Part shown: piece after piece, positions 30,674 through 37,142 of the stretch | Numbering within the stretch: position 1 is the stretch's first letter | Layout: each line of letters opens with the position of its first letter | From: Curtobacterium sp. Leaf183 | GTDB taxonomy: Bacteria > Actinomycetota > Actinomycetes > Actinomycetales > Microbacteriaceae | Assembly (NCBI RefSeq): GCF_001424385.1 | Contig: NZ_LMPO01000008.1 | Location: forward strand, 78,006-115,147 | Length of the DNA stretch: 37,142 nt | Reading direction: 5' to 3' | Program-made: the position numbers and the translations under genes | Notes under the pieces: generated by a model | The model's database searches: none | The model's input: only the letters and a program-made list of their open reading frames with translations | Told to the model about the DNA's origin: nothing

Positions 30674-31963
30674 TCAGACGCGCGGTGCGGACCGCGGACG
30701 GCTCGCGTCGTCGGACGGGAGGCCCGTGGCCGGCACCGCGAGCGCCGCACGGGTCGCCGCCAGCAGCTGCTCCGCGGTCGCGATCCCGTTGGCGGAGCCG
30801 GTGGTGGCCTGGCCGCCGGCGTGCGCGAGCAGCTGCGCGCCGATCGCGGGTCCCAGACGCTCGACCTCGAGCGGGTTGCGCGCCGCCCAGTCGCGGGCGA
30901 TGGCGTCGGCGAGCCGCTCCGCGGCCGCGCCACGGTCGACGTCACCACGCGAGCGGTGCCACAACCCGGTGACCACGAGGTGGGCGACCACGGCACCGAT
31001 GTCGCGGACGGGGTAGCCCCAGCCGGCGGTGTCGATGTCGAGGAGGCCGGAGATGCGCCACGGCTCGGCCTCGTCGACGAAGACCTGCTCGAGGTGCAGG
31101 TCGCCGTGCACGACCTGCTTGGTCGCCGCTGCCCAACCGATCGAGCGGCGACCGATGGCGTCGTAGAGCTCGTCGATCTGCTGCGCGTCCTGCGGCAGCG
31201 CGGCGACCAGGGTGCGGCGGTGCCAGTCGGCGTGGTCCATCGCGTCGGCGCGGGCCTGCTGGGTCATCGGCACCGTGGCGATCCGGCCGGAGAGCGCCGC
31301 GAGCGACGCCACGAAGCGCGGGTCGTCGGCGATGTCGAGGATGCGGCTGCCCGCCGGCACGCCGCGGATGCGCTCGAGGACGAGCAGACCGTCCCCGCGG
31401 CTCGAGAGCACGCGCGGCACCGGGAGCCCCGCTGCGACGAACTGCTCGTGGGTCTTCGCGATCGGCGCGACGCGGTGCGGCCGGACCACCTTGAGGAAGA
31501 GCGTGCCCTCGGGCGCGTCGACCCTGACGACGGCACGCTTGCCCGGTCGGTAGGCGGCCACCGTCAGCGTGGGGTTGGTCACGGGCATGCCGAGCGTGGT
31601 GAGGAGCTCGGCCACGGCGTCGCGGTACGTGACCTGCGGCAGGACCGGCAGACCCGGGTCGTTCGGGTACGCCCACACCGACACCGGCTCGTTCGTGGCC
31701 GGGTCGGTGACCAGCGCGCTGTTCTGGTCGTGGTTGCCGCCGGTGTCGACGTACGTCAGGACGGTGGCCCGCTGACCGGCACCGTCGACGGTGTCGACCT
31801 CGTAGCCGTAGAGGTACCCGTTGCCCGAGGGCTCGACCGAGTGGGCGCGTGCGGCCACGACGGAGGTCCCGGAGCCGACGAAGGCCTCCGGGATGACGCG
31901 CTCGTGATTCGGCCACACGGGATCAGTCAACCGTGTCGGCGCGGATTCGTCCCCTTCGTGCAC
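30674..31963 (-). CDS. APH-fold phosphotransferase family protein
   Basis: 429 residues from the GTG at 31963. The C-terminal two thirds are an aminoglycoside-phosphotransferase/choline-kinase-like fold: the nucleotide-binding lysine is likely K158 (GTLFLKVV), the catalytic loop is H286-G-D288-L-H-L-E-Q293, and the metal-binding aspartate is in LLDIDT (D309). The Brenner motif HGDLHxxN has Gln in place of the metal-binding Asn. The N-terminal 130 residues are an extra beta-rich domain. The substrate is unknown, and a resistance role is not implied. The start is uncertain: GTG 31918 in the same frame is an alternative, and neither has a good ribosome-binding site. The C-terminal end overlaps one copy of the window's GGACGGGAGGC sequence (30715-30725). 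Confidence 0.75.
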   Translation of the reverse strand: MHEGDESAPTRLTDPVWPNHERVIPEAFVGSGTSVVAARAHSVEPSGNGYLYGYEVDTVDGAGQRATVLTYVDTGGNHDQNSALVTDPATNEPVSVWAYPNDPGLPVLPQVTYRDAVAELLTTLGMPVTNPTLTVAAYRPGKRAVVRVDAPEGTLFLKVVRPHRVAPIAKTHEQFVAAGLPVPRVLSSRGDGLLVLERIRGVPAGSRILDIADDPRFVASLAALSGRIATVPMTQQARADAMDHADWHRRTLVAALPQDAQQIDELYDAIGRRSIGWAAATKQVVHGDLHLEQVFVDEAEPWRISGLLDIDTAGWGYPVRDIGAVVAHLVVTGLWHRSRGDVDRGAAAERLADAIARDWAARNPLEVERLGPAIGAQLLAHAGGQATTGSANGIATAEQLLAATRAALAVPATGLPSDDASRPRSAPRV

Positions 31964-31985
31964 GGCTCGGCGTGCGGACCGTGGC

Positions 31986-31998
31986 TAGCGTGGGCGTC
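31986..31998 (+). promoter_or_regulatory. near-leaderless promoter of the FUSC gene
   Basis: TAGCGT (31986-31991) ends 7 nt before the GTG at 31999. The overlapping minus-strand sequence TAGCCA (31982-31987) might serve the divergent phosphotransferase gene. Confidence 0.45.
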
Positions 31999-33054
31999 GT
32001 GAACCCGGTCGCGCGCCTCCGCAGCTCGAAGCGCACACCCCTGCTGCAGGTCGTCAAGACCGCGGTCGCCGTGGTCGCGGCCGTGTTGCTCTGCCGCCTC
32101 GTGATCCAGGGGCCGTTCCCGACCTTCGCGGCGATCGCCGCCCTGCTCGTGGTGCAGCCGAGCATCAACCAGTCGTTCGTCAAGGGCCTCGAGCGGAGTG
32201 CCGGGGTCGTCCTCGGGGTCGTGCTCGCGACCGCGCTGCACTTCCTGCTCGGCGACTCGGTGTGGGTCGTGCTGCTCGTGATCGTGCTCGCGGTCCTGAT
32301 CGCCTGGGCCCTGCGCCTGACACCGACCTCGGCCACGCAGGTCGGGATCAGCGGGATGCTCGTGCTGACGGCGGGGGTGGTCACGCCGAACTACTCGGCC
32401 GACCGCGTGCTGGAGACCGTGCTCGGCGCGGTCGTGGCACTCGTCGTGAACGCGGTCATCGTGCCACCCGTGCTCCTGCGGCCGGGGCACCTGGCCGTCG
32501 CACGGCTGGCGCGGGACACGGCAGCGGCCTTCGAACGCGTCGCGATCGGCCTGACCGAGGGGTGGGACCACGACCGCTGGCACGAGGCGCTGCTGCGGGC
32601 GAGGTCGCTCCGACAGCAGCACGCCCAGGCCGAGGCGTCACTGGCGTCGGCGCAGGAGTCGCTGACGATGAACCCGCGCGGCGGCCGGCACCGGACGATC
32701 CTGGAACGCGACGTCGCCGTGGCCGAGCACCTGCGGGTCCTGGTCACGCGGGTGACCGGGATGACCAGGGCCATCCGCGACAACACCGCGCCCGATCTGC
32801 GGTCCGACCCGATGGTGGGACGCATCGCGACGGAGGTCGCCCGGATCGGCGCCGACCTGCGGGCGCTCGGGCGGCAGGTGGAGTCGACGGAGCTGGCGTC
32901 GGCGTCCGAGGCCGCACCCGAGCCGTCGGACGGTCCCGCGCTGACGGCGCCGCTCGAGGTCGTGCGGCCGAACTCCCGCCACTGGATCCTGATCGGCGCG
33001 CTGCTCGAGGACGTCCGGCGCGTGCGCGAGGAGCTGCTCGGCGAGGACGACTGA
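31999..33054 (+). CDS. FUSC family membrane protein
   Basis: 351 residues. About five to six transmembrane helices between residues 15 and 155 (TPLLQVVKTAVAVVAAVLLC, then FPTFAAIAALLVVQPSIN), followed by a helical cytoplasmic region with RARSLRQQHAQAEASLASAQESL and a C-terminal SRHWILIGALLEDVRRVREEL. The order of features and motif QPSINQSFVKGLER match the fusaric-acid-resistance/aromatic-acid exporter group (FUSC), half-size version. The exported compound is unknown. I chose the GTG at 31999, directly after a near-leaderless promoter and before the first basic segment. A hairpin after the stop codon separates it from the convergent unknown gene. Confidence 0.85.
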   Translation: MNPVARLRSSKRTPLLQVVKTAVAVVAAVLLCRLVIQGPFPTFAAIAALLVVQPSINQSFVKGLERSAGVVLGVVLATALHFLLGDSVWVVLLVIVLAVLIAWALRLTPTSATQVGISGMLVLTAGVVTPNYSADRVLETVLGAVVALVVNAVIVPPVLLRPGHLAVARLARDTAAAFERVAIGLTEGWDHDRWHEALLRARSLRQQHAQAEASLASAQESLTMNPRGGRHRTILERDVAVAEHLRVLVTRVTGMTRAIRDNTAPDLRSDPMVGRIATEVARIGADLRALGRQVESTELASASEAAPEPSDGPALTAPLEVVRPNSRHWILIGALLEDVRRVREELLGEDD

Positions 33055-33071
33055 GTCACGGTCGCGCCGGT

Positions 33072-33090
33072 CGCGTCCACGTCGGACGCG
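33072..33090. terminator. hairpin between FUSC and the 101-aa gene
   Basis: CGCGTCC (33072-33078) pairs perfectly with GGACGCG (33084-33090), 5-nt loop. It lies 18 nt from the FUSC stop codon and 13 nt from the convergent stop codon. Confidence 0.5.
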
Positions 33091-33102
33091 GTCGGGTCCT
33101 CG

Positions 33103-33408
33103 CTACCGGCAGCCGGCCGTGGCGGCGACGGACGCGGTGTCGACGATCTCGCCCCAGATGGTGCCGGTCGAGCCGTCGGGAGCGTGCGCGTCGTCGTCGG
33201 CGAACCGTCGGATCTCGGCGACGACGGCCTCGTGTCCGGCCTCGCGCGCGGCGCGGCCGGCGACGTCCGGCACCGCGGCCCGCAGCTCGGCGACGATCCG
33301 CTCGCGCAGGTCATCGTCGACCTCGTCCAGGGTGCGCATGCCCTTCCATGCGGCGTCGAGTTCGACGCGCAGTCGGGCGATGGCCGGGTGGTCGGGTTGG
33401 TCGATCAT
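33103..33408 (-). CDS. unknown 101-aa protein
   Basis: 101 residues, acidic and largely helical, without signal peptide or membrane helix. Two long amphipathic helices (about 8-45 and 50-72) precede an Asp/Ala-rich end with a single Cys two residues from the C-terminus. No family is recognised. The ATG at 33408 has GGGGG 5 nt upstream and marks where protein-like sequence begins; an earlier in-frame start at 33471 adds 21 residues of doubtful quality. A -10 like TAAGAT lies about 60 nt upstream on the minus strand. Confidence 0.65.
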   Translation of the reverse strand: MIDQPDHPAIARLRVELDAAWKGMRTLDEVDDDLRERIVAELRAAVPDVAGRAAREAGHEAVVAEIRRFADDDAHAPDGSTGTIWGEIVDTASVAATAGCR

Positions 33409-33526
33409 GGGTCCCCCAGGAACAGGACGTTCTGTCGGGTACAGCGTCCAGGCGGATCTTACCAAGCGCACAGGGAGCCCCTCATGTCCCTCGATCGCGG
33501 GGCACCACCGGGGCAGGACGGTGTCT

Positions 33527-33546
33527 GACTGAGACGAGATTCAGTC
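33527..33546. promoter_or_regulatory. inverted repeat before the response regulator gene
   Basis: GACTGA (33527-33532) and TCAGTC (33541-33546) are perfect arms separated by 8 nt, 66 nt before the response regulator start. It could be an operator for the regulator itself. The rest of the 203-nt gap 33409-33611 shows no gene. Confidence 0.35.
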
Positions 33547-33611
33547 GGGATGGCCGTGGGAACGCCACGAAGGCCGGGTTCGATGCCAGAGTGGGTCCCG
33601 GGAGGTCCACT

Positions 33612-34289
33612 ATGCGGCTGTTGGTGGTCGAGGACGACGACGAGATGCGTGCCCTCATGGAGCGCGGTCTCGCCGCCGAGGGGTACCGCGTCACGGCGGT
33701 CGAGAACGGTGTCGAGGCACTCATCGCGCTCGGGGACCAGGCGTTCGACCTGGCCGTCGTCGACGTCATGATGCCGGGGATGTCCGGGTTCGAGCTCGCG
33801 CGACGCATCCGTGAACGCGAGGACCCGGTGCGCATCCTGCTCGTGACCGCGCGCGACGGCGTGGACGACCGGGTGTTCGGCCTGGACGCCGGTGCCGACG
33901 ACTACCTCACCAAGCCCTTCGCCTTCGCCGAGCTCACCGCACGGCTGCGCGCCCTCGCGCGCCGCGAGGCCACCGGCGCCCCGCGCACGATCGAGGTCGG
34001 CGACGTCTCCATCGACTCCGAGGCGCGGCGGGTCTCGATCCAGGGCCAGCGCGTCGCCGTCAGCCCGACGGAGTTCGCGCTGCTGCGGTTGCTCGCCCGC
34101 TCGGTCGGCACGGTCGTCGACCGGCCGAAGATCCTCGAAGAGGTGTGGGACGGATCCCAGCACGTCGACCCCAACGTCGTCGAGCAGTACATCTCGTACC
34201 TGCGCAAGAAGCTGACGTCGCACGAGGCCACCGTCGCCATCGCCACCGTGCGGGGCCGGGGCTACCGCCTCGACCTGCTCGGCTCCTGA
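33612..34289 (+). CDS. OmpR-family response regulator
   Basis: 225 residues. Receiver domain 1-117: acidic pocket E7-D8-D9, phosphoacceptor D51 (VVDVMMPG), T79 and K101 (LTKPF) all present. Winged-helix DNA-binding domain from about 128 to the end, with SPTEFALLRLLARSVGTVVDRPKILEEVW and RGRGYRLD. The ATG has GGGAGGT 5 nt upstream. The kinase gene begins 21 nt after the stop codon, so the pair forms one operon. The stimulus is unknown. An inverted repeat in the promoter region might be an autoregulatory site. Confidence 0.95.
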   Translation: MRLLVVEDDDEMRALMERGLAAEGYRVTAVENGVEALIALGDQAFDLAVVDVMMPGMSGFELARRIREREDPVRILLVTARDGVDDRVFGLDAGADDYLTKPFAFAELTARLRALARREATGAPRTIEVGDVSIDSEARRVSIQGQRVAVSPTEFALLRLLARSVGTVVDRPKILEEVWDGSQHVDPNVVEQYISYLRKKLTSHEATVAIATVRGRGYRLDLLGS

Positions 34290-34310
34290 CGCGTCCCGTC
34301 CACACCCCCG

Positions 34311-35759
34311 ATGCGTCTCATCAGGCCACTCGGCCTGCTCTCGCTCCGTTCACGGATCACGATCGGCTCGACGGCCATCGCCGCCGTGGTGATCGTGCTG
34401 CTCGTCCTGGTCATGCGCTTCCAGGTCGTGAGCGTCGTGGCGTCCGCCACCCGGACGCTGCTCGACGCCGACGCCGACCCGTACGTGGCGACGCTCGAGG
34501 TGGACAGCGACCCGGAGCTGTCACCGCCCGGCAACGCCCAGCTCGTCGCCGTGGTCTCCCCCACGGGTGAGATCCAGCTCTCGACCATGCCCGACCGGGT
34601 CGAACGCGCGCTCGGCAGCCTGCGGTCGACGCCCGCGGGGACCTCGCTCATCGACGTGTCCGGATCCGAGTACCGCGTGGTCGTGGAGCACCCGGTGAAC
34701 GGCGCGGGACGGTGGACCGTGGTCGCCGCCCGCAACTCGCAGGCCGAGGCCATCGTCGTCGACGACCTGACCACGACCCTGTCGATCACCGGATTGGCGA
34801 TCCTGGTGGCGTTCGGGATCGCGTCGTGGGTGCTCGCGACCGCGGCGCTCCGTCCGGTCAACCGGATGCGCCGCGAAGCAGAGCGACTGTCGGTCGCCCC
34901 GGAACGCGCCGAGCTGCCGGTCGGCCCCGCGCAGGACGAACTCGCGTCCCTCGCCACGACCCTCAACGCCTTCCTGGCCCGGACGCGGCAGACGACCGAA
35001 CGCGAGCGCCAGATGGTGTCCGACGCATCGCACGAGCTCCGCACGCCGCTGGCGATCCTGACGACCCAGCTCGACCTGGCCTCGCTCGACGCCGACGACG
35101 CCGAGGCGCTCGCCAACCACATCGAACGGGCGAAGAACAGCGTCGCCCGGCTGTCGCGCCTGGCGAACGACCTGCTGACCCTGTCCCGCATCGAGGAGTC
35201 GGAGCGTCGGTCCGAGGACGGTGACCAGCGCCCGCTGACCGCCTGGTCGGACCTCGGCGACGAGGTGATGGCGGCCGTCGACCGGGTCCGCCTGATCGCC
35301 AGCACGAAGGACGTCACCGTCGACTTCGACCTCGAGCCGCCGCGGTCGAGCGATGACGACGGCCCCGAGCCGCGGTACCACCTGGACACCGGGGGCATGG
35401 CGCAGCTCGTCACGAACATCGCCGGGAACGCCGTGGCGGCGCTCCCCCGTGGAGGCGGCGTCCTGGTGACCTGGCGCACCGACGGTGACGTGGGCGAGCT
35501 GCAGGTCACGGACGACGGGCCGGGTGTGCCCGAGACCTTCGTCGCCGTGGCCTTCGACCGCTTCACCCGTCCGGACGAGGCGCGGAAGTCCCGACCCGTG
35601 CCCGACCCGGCCACCGGGGTGATCCCGCTGCCGGGAGGCTCGGGGCTGGGCCTCGCCATCGTGCGGGCCGTCGCCGAGCGCGCGGGCGGCACGGCGTCGC
35701 TGCGGAACGTCCGGTCCGGTGGGCTCGAGGTCACGATCCGCGTCCCCGCGGTCTCCTGA
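34311..35759 (+). CDS. sensor histidine kinase
   Basis: 482 residues, partner of the response regulator. Transmembrane segments at about 17-40 and 156-178 enclose an extracytoplasmic sensor of about 115 residues; HAMP 179-232; dimerisation helix with phosphorylated H241 (SDASHELRTPLAIL); N box QLVTNIAGN (N369, N373); G1 DDGPGVP (401-407); G2 GGSGLGLAI (442-450). All catalytic elements are intact. Between the F box (AFDRFTRP) and G2 lies a 20-residue Pro-rich lid. Its stop codon is only 5 nt from the dnaE2 stop codon on the other strand, with no terminator visible. Confidence 0.95.
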   Translation: MRLIRPLGLLSLRSRITIGSTAIAAVVIVLLVLVMRFQVVSVVASATRTLLDADADPYVATLEVDSDPELSPPGNAQLVAVVSPTGEIQLSTMPDRVERALGSLRSTPAGTSLIDVSGSEYRVVVEHPVNGAGRWTVVAARNSQAEAIVVDDLTTTLSITGLAILVAFGIASWVLATAALRPVNRMRREAERLSVAPERAELPVGPAQDELASLATTLNAFLARTRQTTERERQMVSDASHELRTPLAILTTQLDLASLDADDAEALANHIERAKNSVARLSRLANDLLTLSRIEESERRSEDGDQRPLTAWSDLGDEVMAAVDRVRLIASTKDVTVDFDLEPPRSSDDDGPEPRYHLDTGGMAQLVTNIAGNAVAALPRGGGVLVTWRTDGDVGELQVTDDGPGVPETFVAVAFDRFTRPDEARKSRPVPDPATGVIPLPGGSGLGLAIVRAVAERAGGTASLRNVRSGGLEVTIRVPAVS

Positions 35760-35764
35760 CGACG

Positions 35765-37142
35765 TCACTGGAAGTCGCGGGAGCGCGTCCGGACGGACAG
35801 CGACAGGCGCTCGATCCGGTCCGCCACCACGTTGACGACCCCGTCGGGTGACCGCTCGAGGATGCCCCGCACCACCACCGCCGGCGACTCCCGCGCCACC
35901 CGTCGGTAACGCCCCCACACCCCGACGCTGCAGATCACGTTCACCAGCCCGGTCTCGTCCTCGACGTTGAGGAACGTGATCCCCGACGCGGTCGCCGGGC
36001 GCTGCCGGTGCGTCACGATGCCACCGACCTCGATGCGCCGTCCGGTCTCCGCCGTGGCCAGGTCGTCGACGCTGAGCACCCGTCTGGCGTCCAACCCCGG
36101 GCGGACGTGCGACACCGGGTGGTCGTCGGTGGTCATGCCCGTCGACCACATGTCGGCGATCAGGACGTCGCCGCTCGTCATCTGCCCGAACAGCGGCGGC
36201 TGCACGACGACCTGGGTGTCGGGGAGCTGGTCGGGTCGTTCGGCCGCCGCCTGCGCCGCGGACCACATCCCCCCGCGGCGGTCGACACCGAACGGCGCGA
36301 ACGCATCGGCGGCTGCCAGGGCCTCGAGCTGCGCCGTCGTCAGCCCGACCCGGCGGGCCAGGTCGGACATGTCCACGAAGGCGCCGTTCGCATCGCGCTC
36401 GGCGACGATCCGCTCGGCGGTCTTCCGACCGAGCGAGGCCACCTCGGCCAGCCCGAGCCGCACCGCCGAGGCGCCGTCGCGCCGGTGCCGCGCCGTGTCG
36501 TCGGGCAGCGCCTTGTCGAAGGGCAGCACGGGCGGCTGCTCGGTGGCGAGACAGGCGTCGTCACCGTGACCGCCGCCCGGCACCGCGCCGCCGCCCGGCA
36601 CCGCGCCGCCGCCCGGCACCGCGCCGTCGCTCGGCACCGCGCCGTCGCTCGGCACCGCGCCGTCGACCGGCTCGAGCGTCGCGTCGACCCCGGACCGCAG
36701 GATGTCCGGCCGGAGCACCTGCACCCCGTGCCGCCGGGCGTCGGCCACCAGCGTCTGGGGTGAGTAGAAGCCCATCGGCTGCGCACGGAGCAGCGCCGCC
36801 AGGAACGCCCCCGGGTAGTGCAACCGCATCCATGCGCTGGCGTAGACGATCAGGGCGAAGCTGATCGAGTGGCTCTCCGCGAAGCCGAAGTTGGCGAACG
36901 CCTGGATCTTCGCGTAGATCGCGTCGGCGTCGGCACCGTGGATGCCGTTGTCCGCCATGCCCGCGTAGAGCTTGTCGCGCAGCCGGTCGATCTTCTCGTG
37001 GCCGCGCTTGGACCCCATCGCCCGCCGGAGCAGGTCGGCGTCGTCACCGGAGCAGTTCCCGACAGCGATGGCCATCTGCATGAGCTGCTCCTGGAACAGC
37101 GGCACGCCGAGGGTCCGCTCGAGCACCGGCTCGAGCGAGGGG
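35765..37142 (-). CDS. dnaE2: error-prone DNA polymerase DnaE2, 3' part (start beyond window)
   Basis: At least 459 codons; the 5' end lies beyond the right edge. DnaE2 is the translesion C-family polymerase that works with ImuA/ImuB in SOS mutagenesis. The part present is the end of the fingers (LGVPLFQEQLMQMAIAVG, then FANFGFAESHSISFAL and AQPMGFYSPQTLVADARRHG, all DnaE2 hallmarks), a helix-hairpin-helix region (GLAEVASLGRKTAERIV), and a C-terminal OB fold (VGGIVTHRQRPATASGITFL). A linker of about 60 residues with five hexapeptide repeats (GAVPGG or GAVPSD) is inserted after TLEPVD. No imuA or imuB is visible because the window ends. Confidence 0.95.
   Translation of the reverse strand, partial: PSLEPVLERTLGVPLFQEQLMQMAIAVGNCSGDDADLLRRAMGSKRGHEKIDRLRDKLYAGMADNGIHGADADAIYAKIQAFANFGFAESHSISFALIVYASAWMRLHYPGAFLAALLRAQPMGFYSPQTLVADARRHGVQVLRPDILRSGVDATLEPVDGAVPSDGAVPSDGAVPGGGAVPGGGAVPGGGHGDDACLATEQPPVLPFDKALPDDTARHRRDGASAVRLGLAEVASLGRKTAERIVAERDANGAFVDMSDLARRVGLTTAQLEALAAADAFAPFGVDRRGGMWSAAQAAAERPDQLPDTQVVVQPPLFGQMTSGDVLIADMWSTGMTTDDHPVSHVRPGLDARRVLSVDDLATAETGRRIEVGGIVTHRQRPATASGITFLNVEDETGLVNVICSVGVWGRYRRVARESPAVVVRGILERSPDGVVNVVADRIERLSLSVRTRSRDFQ
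36570..36659. repeat. 18-bp tandem repeat inside dnaE2, five copies
   Basis: Units at 36570-36587, 36588-36605 and 36606-36623 are identical (CCGCCGCCCGGCACCGCG); 36624-36641 and 36642-36659 read CCGTCGCTCGGCACCGCG. On the coding strand they give GAVPGG three times and GAVPSD twice, in frame. A diverged sixth unit follows. Confidence 0.9.

Noticed and set aside
30520..30972. Plus-strand frame across the SNF2 leader and phosphotransferase 3' end
   Set aside because: Ala/Arg/Gly-rich, no motif, no ribosome-binding site, and it overlaps a supported gene.
1..37142. tRNA, rRNA, CRISPR, IS or phage features
   Set aside because: No cloverleaf-like intergenic sequence, spaced direct-repeat array, transposase or integrase was seen; the tandem repeats have no unique spacers.

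Overview
The window is a high-GC chromosomal segment (about 70% G+C by eye) carrying an ordinary actinobacterial gene set. A GlrX-actino type mycoredoxin, an actinobacterial (class II) HelD-like RNA polymerase helicase, DnaE2, a degenerate CYTH/CHAD protein, GTG/TTG starts and many apparently leaderless promoters point to Actinomycetota. Gene content and protein style fit Microbacteriaceae, perhaps Curtobacterium or a close relative; the genus is inference. No phage, insertion sequence, CRISPR array, rRNA or tRNA was found.

Layout. 1-1.7 kb: FMN reductase, ribosomal protein S15 with a structured leader, and a VanZ-like membrane protein, all on the minus strand. 1.7-4.4 kb: a plus-strand group for extracellular degradation: a membrane-anchored or secreted GH6 cellulase behind a CebR/CelR-like operator, an M4 (protealysin/thermolysin-type) metalloprotease and an emfourin-type inhibitor. 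4.5-8.1 kb: HelD-like helicase, then an FKBP prolyl isomerase coupled to an aldo/keto reductase. 8.2-10.7 kb: MFS exporter and YihY/BrkB membrane protein. 10.7-14.1 kb: aspartate ammonia-lyase, and a Pit phosphate transporter coupled to a small membrane protein. 14.2-17.8 kb: CPA1 Na+/H+ antiporter, an ABC-2/YhgE-like membrane protein and a small membrane protein. 17.8-20.6 kb: a stand-alone NRPS-like protein of adenylation-carrier-thioesterase architecture with no condensation domain. 20.8-28.0 kb: NUDIX hydrolase, an unknown 116-aa protein, a class IV aminotransferase (PabC-like), an amidohydrolase, an S9 oligopeptidase, CYTH/CHAD and mycoredoxin. 28.1-33.4 kb: SNF2 helicase with a long hairpin-bearing leader, an APH-fold phosphotransferase, a FUSC membrane protein and a small unknown. 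33.6-37.1 kb: an OmpR-type response regulator and its histidine kinase, then the 3' part of dnaE2 running off the window.

The most notable signals are: (1) the GH6/M4/emfourin group with its operator; (2) the A-T-TE enzyme, whose adenylation domain lacks the Asp that normally binds an amino-acid amine; (3) a recurring promoter layout in which TANNNT lies 6-7 nt before the start codon, predicting leaderless mRNAs; and (4) short tandem repeats and a shared hairpin sequence (GGACGGGAGGC) at gene ends, plus an 18-bp tandem expansion inside dnaE2. Nothing in the window looks recently transferred. I did not find a clear-cut new defence or mobile system.
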